DNA from: Actinomadura montaniterrae
GTDB taxonomy: Bacteria > Actinomycetota > Actinomycetes > Streptosporangiales > Streptosporangiaceae
Direction: 5' to 3'
Assembly (NCBI RefSeq): GCF_008923365.1
Contig: NZ_WBMR01000048.1
Location: 1 to 51,907, forward strand
Length of the DNA: 51,907 bases
Position numbers and translations under genes: made by a program. This document shows positions 40,924-48,891 of this stretch, piece by piece (position 1 is the stretch's first letter; every line of letters starts with the position of its first letter). Below the pieces are notes generated by a model that had not been told where the DNA came from, searched no databases, and saw only the letters and a list, made by a program, of their open reading frames with translations.

Positions 40924-42555
40924 TCAGCCCATGTGCGGGTAGCGGTGGTCGGTCGGCGGGACGAACGTCTCCTTGATCGAGCGCGGGGACGTCCAGCGCA
41001 GCAGGTTGAACACCGAGCCGGCCTTGTCGTTGGTGCCGGACGCGCGCGCCCCGCCGAACGGCTGCTGCCCGACGACGGCGCCGGTCGGCTTGTCGTTGAC
41101 GTAGAAGTTGCCGGCGGCGTACCGCAGCACCTCGGACGCGTGCGCGATCGCGGCCCGGTCCGTCGCGATGACGGCGCCGGTCAGCGCGTAGCCGGCGACC
41201 GACTCCATCTGCGCGAGCATCTCCTCGTACCGGTCGTCGTCGTAGACGTGGACGCCGAGGATCGGCCCGAAGTACTCGGTCGTGAAGATCTCGTTCTCCG
41301 GGTCGCCGGACACGAGGACGGTCGGCCGCACGAAGTACCCGACGGAGTCGTCATAGGTACCCCCGGCGACGATCTCGACCGACGGGTCCTCCTTCGCCCG
41401 GTCGATCGCGGCCTTGCTCTTCGCGAACGCCCGCTCGTCGATCACCGCGCCGATGAAGTTCGACAGGTCGGACACGTCGCCCATGGTGAGGCCCTCGACC
41501 TCGTCCGCGAACCGCTCCTTGAACCCGTTCTCCCAGATGGAGCGCGGGATGTACGCGCGGGACGCGGCGGAGCACTTCTGCCCCTGGTACTCGAACGCGC
41601 CGCGCACCAGGACGGTCTTCAGCACGTCCGGGTCGGCGGACGGGTGCGCGACGACGAAGTCCTTGCCGCCCGTCTCGCCGACGAGGCGCGGGTAGCTCCG
41701 GAACTTCTCGATGTTGTTCCCGACCGTCTTCCACAGGTGCTGGAACGTCGCCGTCGACCCCGTGAAGTGGATGCCGGCGAGCTCCGGATGGGCCAGCGCG
41801 ACCTCGGAGACGGCCAGCCCGTCCCCGGTCACGAGGTTGATGACGCCCGGCGGGAGCCCCGCCTCCTCCAGCAGCCGCATGGTGAGGACGGCCGCGTAGG
41901 TCTGCGTCGGCGACGGCTTCCACACCACGACGTTGCCCATCAGCGCGGGCGCGGTCGGCAGGTTCGCGGCGATCGCGGTGAAGTTGAACGGGGTGATCGC
42001 GTACACGAACCCCTCCAGCGGCCGCAGGTCCGACCGGTTCCACACGCCGGGGCTGCTGATCGGCTGCTCGGCGAGCAGCCGCCGCGCGAAGCTCACGTTG
42101 AACCGCCAGAAGTCGACCAGCTCGCACGGGCTGTCGATCTCCGCCTGCTGGACGGTCTTGGACTGCCCGAGCATCGTCGCCGCGAGGATCGTCTCCCGCC
42201 ACGGCCCGGCGAGCAGGTCGGCGGCGCGCAGGAAGACGGCGGCGCGCTCGTCGAACGGCAGCGCCCGCCACGCCGGCGCCGCCTTCAGCGCGGCGTCGAT
42301 CGCGTCGCGCGCGTCGTCCTCGGTCGCGGTCCCGAACGTGCCGAGCACCGACGCGTGGGCGTGCGGCTGGACGACGGCGACCTTCGCGCCCGCGCCGAGC
42401 CGCCGCTCGCCGCCGATCGTCATGGGCAGGTCGACCGGGGCCTCGGCGGTCAGCTCGGCGAGCCTCGCCTCCAGCCGGGCCCGTTCGGCGCTGCCGGGCG
42501 CGTACCCGCGCACCGGCTCGTTCGCGGGCGTCGGAACGGTGGTCACGGCGTCCAT
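40924..42555 (-). CDS. pruA: L-glutamate gamma-semialdehyde (P5C) dehydrogenase
   Basis: This 543-residue aldehyde dehydrogenase performs the second step of proline breakdown, P5C to glutamate with NAD. It has ITPFNFTAIAANLPTAPAL, HFTGSTATF, VGETGGKDF and GQKCSAASRAYIP with the catalytic Cys. It starts at ATG 42555 and lies 16 bases downstream of the proline dehydrogenase gene in the same direction. The two form an operon opposite a PucR-type regulator. Confidence 0.93.
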   Translation of the reverse strand: MDAVTTVPTPANEPVRGYAPGSAERARLEARLAELTAEAPVDLPMTIGGERRLGAGAKVAVVQPHAHASVLGTFGTATEDDARDAIDAALKAAPAWRALPFDERAAVFLRAADLLAGPWRETILAATMLGQSKTVQQAEIDSPCELVDFWRFNVSFARRLLAEQPISSPGVWNRSDLRPLEGFVYAITPFNFTAIAANLPTAPALMGNVVVWKPSPTQTYAAVLTMRLLEEAGLPPGVINLVTGDGLAVSEVALAHPELAGIHFTGSTATFQHLWKTVGNNIEKFRSYPRLVGETGGKDFVVAHPSADPDVLKTVLVRGAFEYQGQKCSAASRAYIPRSIWENGFKERFADEVEGLTMGDVSDLSNFIGAVIDERAFAKSKAAIDRAKEDPSVEIVAGGTYDDSVGYFVRPTVLVSGDPENEIFTTEYFGPILGVHVYDDDRYEEMLAQMESVAGYALTGAVIATDRAAIAHASEVLRYAAGNFYVNDKPTGAVVGQQPFGGARASGTNDKAGSVFNLLRWTSPRSIKETFVPPTDHRYPHMG

Positions 42556-42571
42556 GAAAGGGGCCTCCTAC

Positions 42572-43486
42572 TCAGCGAGAGACGAACGAACGAAGGAAGA
42601 ACACGAGGTTGGCGGGCCGCTCGGCCAGGCGGCGCATGAAGTAGCCGTACCAGTCGCTCCCGTACGGCACGTAGACGCGCATCCGGTGGTCCTGCGCGAG
42701 CCGCCGCTGCTCACCGGCACGGATGCCGTACAGCATCTGGAACTCGTACGAGTCGGAGGACCGGTCGTTCACGACGGCGAGCGTCCGCGCGATGTCGATC
42801 AGCCGCGGGTCGTGGCTGCCGACCATCGGGTAGCCGTCGCCGGCCATGAGCACCCGGAGCCCGCGCACGTAGGCCCGGTCGATCTCGGCCTTGCTCTCGA
42901 ACGCGACCGACGCCGGCTCCGCGTAGGCGCCCTTGACGAGCCGGACCCGCGAACCCTCGTGCGCCAGGTCCCGCAGGTCGCCCTCCGTCCGGCGCAGCAT
43001 CGCCTGGATCGCCACGCCCGCCCACGGGAAGTCGGCGCGCAGCTTGCCGAGGATCTCCAGCGTGGAGTCCACGGTCGTGTGGTCCTCCATGTCCAGCGTG
43101 ACCGTCATGCCGGCCCGGTCCGCCGCCGCGCAGATCTGCCGGGCGTGGTCGAGCGCGAGATCGCCGGGCAGCGCCTGCCCGAGCGCCGACAGCTTCACCG
43201 ACGCGTCCGCGCCGACGGCCAGCCCCTGCTCGGCGAAGACCTCGAACATGGCCAGGTAGGCGTCCCGCGTGGCCTCCGCCTGCGCCCGCTCGCGCGTGTA
43301 CTCGCCCAGGTGGTCCAGCGTGACGCGCAGGCCGTCCCCGGTCAGCTCCCGCACCGCCCGGACGGCGGCGTCCAGATCCTCCCCGGCGACGAACCGGTCG
43401 ACGACCCGCCGCGTCAGCGGGACGGAGGTCACGAGGCCGCGCATGCGATCGCTGCGCGCGGCGGCGAGGAGAACGGGACCGAGCAT
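42572..43486 (-). CDS. Proline dehydrogenase
   Basis: This 304-residue monofunctional FAD enzyme oxidises proline to P5C. It has DASVKLSALGQ, VTLDMEDHTTVD, RVRLVKGAYAEP, YEFQMLYGIR and VYVPYGSDWYGYFMRRLAERP, typical of the PRODH TIM barrel. ATG 43486 is chosen because GGAGG lies six bases upstream; the frame continues to 43534. It is the first gene of the proline operon. Confidence 0.94.
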   Translation of the reverse strand: MLGPVLLAAARSDRMRGLVTSVPLTRRVVDRFVAGEDLDAAVRAVRELTGDGLRVTLDHLGEYTRERAQAEATRDAYLAMFEVFAEQGLAVGADASVKLSALGQALPGDLALDHARQICAAADRAGMTVTLDMEDHTTVDSTLEILGKLRADFPWAGVAIQAMLRRTEGDLRDLAHEGSRVRLVKGAYAEPASVAFESKAEIDRAYVRGLRVLMAGDGYPMVGSHDPRLIDIARTLAVVNDRSSDSYEFQMLYGIRAGEQRRLAQDHRMRVYVPYGSDWYGYFMRRLAERPANLVFFLRSFVSR

Positions 43487-43538
43487 CAGGGGCCTCCAAT
43501 CGACACCTCGACGGTAGGAAACCGGCCCCCGCACCGCG

Positions 43539-43544
43539 TATAGT
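43539..43544 (+). promoter_or_regulatory. Candidate -10 (TATAGT) of the PucR-type gene
   Basis: TATAGT lies 43 bases upstream of the ATG at 43588 in the 101-base divergent region shared with the proline operon. No clear -35 was found. Confidence 0.35.
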
Positions 43545-43587
43545 CAAATGCCACTTTCAACCAGCAGCATCTTCATACAAATGTCCT

Positions 43588-44682
43588 ATGGCTCCTGATC
43601 TGCAAGAGATCGTGGAACTCGCCGCCGACCTCCTCGGCGCCCCGGCGACCCTGGAGGACCGCGACTTCCACCTCGTCGCCTACGCCGCGCACGGCGACAC
43701 GATCGACCCCGTCCGGATGGACTCGATCCTGCACCGCCGCGCGACCGAGGCCGTCCGCACCCGGTTCGAGTCCTACGGCATCGCCCGCGCCACCGGGCCC
43801 GTCCGCATCCCCGCCGACCACTCCCTCGGCCAGCTCGGCCGGCTCTGCCTGCCCGTCCGCTGGAGCAACGTCACCTACGGCTACCTCTGGCTGCTCGACG
43901 ACCAGGAGCGCATCACCGACGCCTCCCGCGCCATGCCGCTCTGCGAACGGGCCGGGCTCCTCATGGCCCGCCAGGCCCGCGAGCGCGACGACCTCGGCTG
44001 GAAGGTCGCCGACCTCCTCTCGGCCCAGCCGGACGTCCGCGCGCAGGCCGCCAACGAGCTCGCCGAGGCCGGCGTCCCCGACCCGCCGCTCGCCGTCGCC
44101 GTCCTGCGCAGCCCGAGCACCGACCCGCTCAACCCGTGGCTGCTCCCCCACTCCGTCCTCACCACGGTCTGGCAGCGCGACCACGTCCTGGTGATCCCGG
44201 CGTCGGCGTCCCCGCGCACCGTCGTCGACCGGGCCCGCCGCCTCCTGGAGGAGCGCACCTCACCCGTCCACGCGGGCTTCTTCTCCCCCTGCCCCACCCT
44301 GGAGACCGTCCACGAGGGCTGGCTCCGCGCCCGCGTCGCCGCCCGCACCGCCGCCCCTGGCGAGACCCGCGACTGGACGTCCCTGGGCGTCCTGCGCCTC
44401 CTCCGCGCCGCCGGCGACGAGGCGCTCACCCAGACGACCCAGACCCCCGGCACGGAGGCCCTCCTCCAGCACCCCGACCTGGCCCTCACCGCCCGCACCT
44501 ACCTGGACCTCGCGGGCAACGTCCAGAGAACAGCACAAACCCTGAACATCCACCGCCAGACCCTCTACCACCGCCTCCGCCGCATCGAGGACCTGACGGC
44601 GCTGACCTTGACCAACGGCCAAGACCGCCTAACCCTCCACCTATCCCTAACCCTCGCCCCGCACCTCCAGCAGGACGACTGA
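43588..44682 (+). CDS. PucR/PutR-type transcriptional regulator
   Basis: This 364-residue protein ends in a PucR C-terminal helix-turn-helix (TYLDLAGNVQRTAQTLNIHR, QTLYHRLRRIEDL). The N-terminal ~250 residues form a sensor region (GAF/GGDEF-like layout common in PucR proteins). It is divergent from the proline dehydrogenase/P5C dehydrogenase operon, so it is most likely the proline-responsive activator of that operon. Its TGA stop directly abuts the stop of the convergent acyl-CoA synthetase gene (TGATCA). Confidence 0.9.
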   Translation: MAPDLQEIVELAADLLGAPATLEDRDFHLVAYAAHGDTIDPVRMDSILHRRATEAVRTRFESYGIARATGPVRIPADHSLGQLGRLCLPVRWSNVTYGYLWLLDDQERITDASRAMPLCERAGLLMARQARERDDLGWKVADLLSAQPDVRAQAANELAEAGVPDPPLAVAVLRSPSTDPLNPWLLPHSVLTTVWQRDHVLVIPASASPRTVVDRARRLLEERTSPVHAGFFSPCPTLETVHEGWLRARVAARTAAPGETRDWTSLGVLRLLRAAGDEALTQTTQTPGTEALLQHPDLALTARTYLDLAGNVQRTAQTLNIHRQTLYHRLRRIEDLTALTLTNGQDRLTLHLSLTLAPHLQQDD

Positions 44683-46245
44683 TCAGGACTCCGCGAGAGG
44701 AGCGTGCAGTTCGCGGAGCTCGCGCTTGAGGATCTTGCCGCTGGGGTTCTTCGGCAGCGACTCCGCGATCACCACATATTTCGGCCGCTTGTACCCGGCG
44801 AGCCGCTCGCGCACATGTGCGTGCACGTCGTCGACGCCCAGCGCCACCCCCGGCTTCGGCACGACGACCGCCGTGACGGCCTCGATCCAGCGCGGATGGG
44901 CGATGCCGAAGACGGCGACCTCGGCGACCCCGTCCAGCTCGTAGATCGCCTCCTCGACCTCCCGGCTGGCGACGTTCTCGCCGCCCGTCTTGATCATGTC
45001 CTTCTTCCGGTCGACCACCGACAGGTAGCCGTCCTCCGTCATGATCCCGAGGTCCCCGGAGTGGAACCACCCGCCCCGGAACGCCTCCTCGGTCTTGGCC
45101 TCGTCGTTGTAGTACCCCAGGGCCGCGTGCGGGCTCCGGTGCACGATCTCGCCGACCTCGCCCGCACGCACAGGACGACCATCGTCGTCCACGAGCATCG
45201 TCTCGACGTTGATGGCGGCCCGCCCCGCGCTGCCGGCCCGCTCCAGTTGCTCGTCCGGACGCAGGATCGTCGCGAGCGGCGCCATCTCCGTCTGCCCGTA
45301 GAAGTTCCAGAGCCGCACGTCAGGCAGCCGCCGCAGCAGCTCCCGCAGCACCTCGACCGGCATCGCGGACGCGCCGTAGTACCCCTTCCGCAGGCTCGAC
45401 AGGTCCCGCGTCTCGAAGTCCGGGTGCCGCAGCAGCGAGATCCACACCGTCGGCGGGCAGAACAGCTTCGTGACCTTCTCCCGCTCGATCGTCTCCAGCA
45501 GCAGAGCCGGATCGGGCCCCGGCAGGATGACGCTGGTCGCGCCCAGGTAGACGTCGACCGAGAAGAAGCAGTCCAGCTGCGCGCAGTGGTACATCGGCAG
45601 CGCGTGCGCCTCGACGTCGTCGGCGGACATCTCCCCGTCGACGACGCAGCTCACGTACTGGCTGATCAGCGACCGGCTGGTCAGCATCACGCCCTTGGGC
45701 CGCGACTCCGTCCCCGAGGTGTACATCAGCCGCAGCGGGTCGTCGTCCCCCACCGCCACGTCCGGCGCCGCGGCGGACCCGTCGCGGCACCACGCGTCCA
45801 CGTCGTCCCACCCGGCGGGGCCGTCCCCGATCCGCCCTCGCACGCCGCCCTCGACACCGGCCGCCGCGAGCGCCTTCTCCGCGACGGGCACCAGCGCGCC
45901 CTCCGCCACGATCCCGGACGCACCCGAGTGCTCCAGGATGTAGGCGATCTCGTCGGCGCCCAGCATGAAGTTGACCGGCACCAGCACCACGCCCAGCTTC
46001 GCCGTCGCGAACGCCAGCACCGCGTACTGCCAGCAGTTGTGGGACAGCAGGGCGAGCCGGTCGCCCTTCACGAGCCCCCGCCCCGCCAGCGCGTTCGCCG
46101 CCCGGTTCACCGCCGCGTCGAACTCCGCGTACGTGAGCCGCACCTCGCCACTCACCACCGCGACCTTCCCCGGATACCGCCGAGCCGTCCGGTGCAACAG
46201 ATCGCCGTAGGAGTGCTGCCGGGCACGCGCAACCGCCGAGGACAT
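44683..46245 (-). CDS. Acyl-CoA synthetase (AMP-binding)
   Basis: This 520-residue ANL enzyme has MYTSGTESRPKGVMLT (phosphate loop), FYGQTEMAP, HSGDLGI, VVDRKKDMIKTGGENVAS and the catalytic Lys in PKNPSGKILKREL. All core motifs are intact, so it should activate a fatty or aromatic acid to its CoA ester. The sequence resembles FadD13-type synthetases. Start ATG 46245. The hairpin array of tRNA copy 2 lies upstream. Confidence 0.92.
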   Translation of the reverse strand: MSSAVARARQHSYGDLLHRTARRYPGKVAVVSGEVRLTYAEFDAAVNRAANALAGRGLVKGDRLALLSHNCWQYAVLAFATAKLGVVLVPVNFMLGADEIAYILEHSGASGIVAEGALVPVAEKALAAAGVEGGVRGRIGDGPAGWDDVDAWCRDGSAAAPDVAVGDDDPLRLMYTSGTESRPKGVMLTSRSLISQYVSCVVDGEMSADDVEAHALPMYHCAQLDCFFSVDVYLGATSVILPGPDPALLLETIEREKVTKLFCPPTVWISLLRHPDFETRDLSSLRKGYYGASAMPVEVLRELLRRLPDVRLWNFYGQTEMAPLATILRPDEQLERAGSAGRAAINVETMLVDDDGRPVRAGEVGEIVHRSPHAALGYYNDEAKTEEAFRGGWFHSGDLGIMTEDGYLSVVDRKKDMIKTGGENVASREVEEAIYELDGVAEVAVFGIAHPRWIEAVTAVVVPKPGVALGVDDVHAHVRERLAGYKRPKYVVIAESLPKNPSGKILKRELRELHAPLAES

Positions 46246-46348
46246 CGAACACCACGCTTTCCGCTGGTCAAGTGACCTGGATCATACCGAAACAGCCAAT
46301 CCGGCCACCCCACCCCAAGCCGAGCGGGCGGCAAGCCCCAAAAACAGC
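46246..46348. other. Short AT-richer gap upstream of the acyl-CoA synthetase
   Basis: About 100 bases containing TCATACCGAAACAGCCAAT, likely the synthetase promoter on the reverse strand. No gene. Confidence 0.3.
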
Positions 46349-46502
46349 GCGCAGAGCAAGAACCCGCACATGCAGGACGAAGGGCGAAGCCCGAGGGGGG
46401 CAAGGGGCGAAGCCCCATACGCGCGCGAAGCGCGCCCGGGGGCGTGGGGGCGGAGCCCCCACACCGGGGGGCTCGGGGGGTCGCCCCCCCGATAAACGGC
46501 GA
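46349..46502. repeat. Hairpin array B next to initiator tRNA (copy 2)
   Basis: Nearly identical to 37022-37175, with the same sequence of hairpins: GGGC-GAA-GCCC, GGGGC-GAA-GCCCC, GCGCGC-GAA-GCGCGC, GTGGGGGC-GGA-GCCCCCAC and a G6/C6 stem. The four differences seen include GTCGTC to GTCGCC in the loop of the last hairpin. The copy lacks the extra upstream unit present in array A. Confidence 0.85.
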
Positions 46503-46545
46503 AGGGTCCGTGGGGAAGCGCCGAAGGCGCGACCACACGGACCCT
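46503..46545 (-). terminator. Conserved double hairpin 3' of initiator tRNA copy 2
   Basis: AGGGTCCGTG (46503-46512) pairs with CACGGACCCT (46536-46545); inside, GCGCC-GAA-GGCGC (46518-46530) forms a second stem. Three outer pairs and the inner stem differ from copy 1, and every change keeps pairing. Confidence 0.7.
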
Positions 46546-46553
46546 AGGACCCG

Positions 46554-46627
46554 TAGCGGGGGCAGGATTTGAACCTGCGACCTCTGGGTTATGAGCCCAG
46601 CGAGCTACCGAACTGCTCCACCCCGCG
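46554..46627 (-). tRNA. Initiator tRNA-fMet (CAT), copy 2
   Basis: 74 bases, identical to the tRNA at 37230-37303, with the CAT anticodon, three G-C pairs in the anticodon stem and the mismatched first acceptor pair. CCA is not encoded. Confidence 0.95.
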
Positions 46628-46638
46628 GTGATGGCTCA

Positions 46639-46667
46639 ACTGTATTGCATGGCGGGGGCGCGACCAA
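46639..46667 (-). promoter_or_regulatory. Promoter of initiator tRNA copy 2
   Basis: On the reverse strand TTGGTC (46667-46662), 17 bases and TACAGT (46644-46639) lie 11 bases before the tRNA 5' end, the same layout as copy 1. Confidence 0.6.
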
Positions 46668-46684
46668 ATCGGTTCCCGCGGGGG

Positions 46685-47734
46685 TCACTTGGTGCAGGCG
46701 GGGACGGTGCCCTTGCCGGTGGTGATGGCGTTGATGGCCTGGATGGCGGTGTGGAGGGTGTCGGCGCGGACGAGGCGGAGGCCGGCGGGGCGGGCGCCGA
46801 GGGCTTCGGAGCAGTTCTTCTTGGGGGTGAGGAAGACGGTGGCGCCGGCGCGGCGGGCGGCGATCATCTTCTGCTGGATGCCGCCGATGGGGCTGACCTG
46901 GCCGTCGGCGTCGATCTCGCCGGTGCCGGCGATGAACCTGCCGGCGCTGAGGGGGCCGGGGGTGAGCTTGTCGTAGATGGCGAGGGCGAACATGAGGCCG
47001 GCGCTGGGGCCGCCGATGTCGCCGACGCTGATGTCGATCTTGAAGGGGAACTTGTACTGGTCGCCGAGGACGACGCCGACGACGGCGCGCTTGCCGGTGG
47101 GGTCGGCGACGGTGGTGAGGGTCTGGGTGGTGTCCTTGCCGCCGCGCTGGACGGTGAGGGTGACCTTGTCGCCGATCTTGCGCTTGGCCATGGCGCCGGT
47201 GACCTGGGCGGTGCTGGTGACCTTGGCGCCGTCGAGGGCGGTGACCTGGTCGCCGGGCTGGAGCCTGCCGTCGGCGGGGCGGCCCTTCTGGACGCCCTGG
47301 ACGATCACCTGGGTCTGCAGGGGGACGCCGAGTTCGTGCAGGGCGGCGGCTTTGGCGCTCTGCTGGGAGTCCTGCATCTGGCGGGTGTTCTCCTGGTCGA
47401 CCTGCTTCTGGCTCTCGTCCTTGGGGAAGTAGAGCTCTTCGGGGACGATGGCGGTGTCGTGGTCGAGCCAGCCGCGCAGGGCGGTGAAGAGGTCGATGCG
47501 TCCGCCGGGGCCGCCGCGGTAGGTGACGGTGGTGAAGTTGAGGTGTCCTTCGTCGGGGTAGGTCTGCCGGCCGTCGATGGTGATGACCTGCTGGCCCTTC
47601 TCATTCGTGCCGAGGGTGTTGCTCGTGGGGCCGGGCATCAGCGCGATGTAGGGCACCGGCATGAGGGAGCCCACGAGGGCCAGCGCGAGGATGAGGACGC
47701 TCGCGACGGTGAGCGTGGCGGCACGACGAGACAT
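46685..47734 (-). CDS. PDZ- and Lon-type membrane serine protease (YlbL-like)
   Basis: This 349-residue protein has an N-terminal membrane anchor (residues ~7-30), a PDZ domain (RPADGRLQPGDQVTALDGAK) and a C-terminal Lon-like protease domain. The catalytic Ser lies in IGGPSAGLMFAL and the Lys in GGIQQKMIAARRAGA, the Ser-Lys dyad of Lon. Members are extracytoplasmic proteases conserved in Gram-positive bacteria (Bacillus YlbL). It starts at ATG 47734. Confidence 0.93.
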   Translation of the reverse strand: MSRRAATLTVASVLILALALVGSLMPVPYIALMPGPTSNTLGTNEKGQQVITIDGRQTYPDEGHLNFTTVTYRGGPGGRIDLFTALRGWLDHDTAIVPEELYFPKDESQKQVDQENTRQMQDSQQSAKAAALHELGVPLQTQVIVQGVQKGRPADGRLQPGDQVTALDGAKVTSTAQVTGAMAKRKIGDKVTLTVQRGGKDTTQTLTTVADPTGKRAVVGVVLGDQYKFPFKIDISVGDIGGPSAGLMFALAIYDKLTPGPLSAGRFIAGTGEIDADGQVSPIGGIQQKMIAARRAGATVFLTPKKNCSEALGARPAGLRLVRADTLHTAIQAINAITTGKGTVPACTK

Positions 47735-47762
47735 GGTCGGAACTCTATGCGGATCGGGCGGG

Positions 47763-48209
47763 TCAGCAGGCCCCGACCCACTCGTCTCCCCCGTCGGCGA
47801 AGGTCTGGTGCTTCCAGATCGGCACCTGGGCCTTGAGGTCGTCGATGAGGCGGCGGCAGGCGTCGAAGGCTTCGGCGCGGTGGGGGCAGGACGCGGCGAC
47901 GACGACGGCGAGGTCGCCGATCTCCAGGTCGCCGACGCGGTGGACGGCGGCGAGGGCGCGGACGGGGAAGTCGGCGGCGACCTTCTCCATGACGGCGCGG
48001 AGTTCGCGTTCGACGGTGGGGTGGGCGCTGTAGGAGAGGGCGCGGACGTCGCGGGCGTGGTCGTGGTCGCGGACGGTTCCGACGAACAGCGCGACGCCGC
48101 CGGCGGCGGGGTCGCCGACGGCGGCGAACACCTCGTCGACGGACAGCGGGGTGTCGCGGATCTCGGCGAGCCGGATGGCGGTTCCGGCGGCGGCGCTGTC
48201 TTCGCTCAC
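47763..48209 (-). CDS. moaE: Molybdopterin synthase catalytic subunit MoaE
   Basis: This 148-residue protein transfers sulfur from MoaD to precursor Z in molybdenum cofactor synthesis. It has GGVALFVGTVRDHD, LSYSAHPTVERELR, AVHRVGDLEIGD and the active-site lysine in VPIWKHQTFADGGDEWVG. GTG 48209 is the natural start; the open frame above it extends into unrelated sequence. No other mo genes are nearby. Confidence 0.93.
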   Translation of the reverse strand: MSEDSAAAGTAIRLAEIRDTPLSVDEVFAAVGDPAAGGVALFVGTVRDHDHARDVRALSYSAHPTVERELRAVMEKVAADFPVRALAAVHRVGDLEIGDLAVVVAASCPHRAEAFDACRRLIDDLKAQVPIWKHQTFADGGDEWVGAC

Positions 48210-48241
48210 GTCCTGCAGGCTACCTTTCCGCGGCGGGCCCG

Positions 48242-48781
48242 CTAGGGGCGAGGGGCGGGCTCGTCGGGCTCGAAGGTGCCGGCGAGGGCTTCGGCGAGGG
48301 CGGGGACGAGGTCGGGTCCGGCGAGGACCTCGTCGTCGGTGTCGTGGCGGCGGAGCCGGAGGGCGGAGTGCCGGGTGCCGTCGCGGAGCACGCCGACGAT
48401 CATGCGGACGTCCTCGCGTTTGGGGTGGTTCGCCGCGTATTCGGCGGCTTCGGCCTCGTCCTCGGGGATGTCGTCCTCGGCTTCGGGCGGGAGCACGACC
48501 CGTTCGATGACGAGCGCGCAGCCTTCGACGGTGTCGGGCCAGGCGATGGCGGCGAGGGCGTCCTCGACGCCGGCCTTCTCGGGGAGGGCGGGCTGTTCGA
48601 GGGCGGCGAGGGTGTCGGCGTCGGGGGGCAGGCCGAGCTGGTCGGCGAGGTCGGGCTCGGCGCGGCGCAGCTCGGTGCTGCGGACGAGGGCGTAGAGGCG
48701 GGGCGCGGAGTCCCAGCCCTCCTGCGCCGAGTGGCGTTCGAGGTCCAGCACGACTTCTTCCAGAAGACTCACGGGGCCCAT
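48242..48781 (-). CDS. PPA1309-family protein
   Basis: This 179-residue acidic protein begins SLLEEVVLDLERHSAQEGWD and contains LYALVRSTEL and CALVIERVVLPPEAE, matching the actinobacterial PPA1309 family of unknown function. No membrane segment or signal is present. It is divergent from the UPF0182 gene, a common neighbour of this family in actinomycetes. Confidence 0.88.
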   Translation of the reverse strand: MGPVSLLEEVVLDLERHSAQEGWDSAPRLYALVRSTELRRAEPDLADQLGLPPDADTLAALEQPALPEKAGVEDALAAIAWPDTVEGCALVIERVVLPPEAEDDIPEDEAEAAEYAANHPKREDVRMIVGVLRDGTRHSALRLRRHDTDDEVLAGPDLVPALAEALAGTFEPDEPAPRP

Positions 48782-48891
48782 CTTTCCCCGTCCGGGGACC
48801 GGGAAATGCGGGAACCCCGGTGGTAGTCGGTAAGTTGCTTACACAGCACCGGCCCGCGGCCGGTGGGCCGCGATCTCGATCGGAGGGGCAA

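Noticed and set aside
37230..46627. Integrative element or genomic island between the two tRNAs
   Set aside because: No integrase, excisionase or phage/plasmid genes, and base composition and codon use look like the rest; the duplicated tRNA locus explains the direct repeats.
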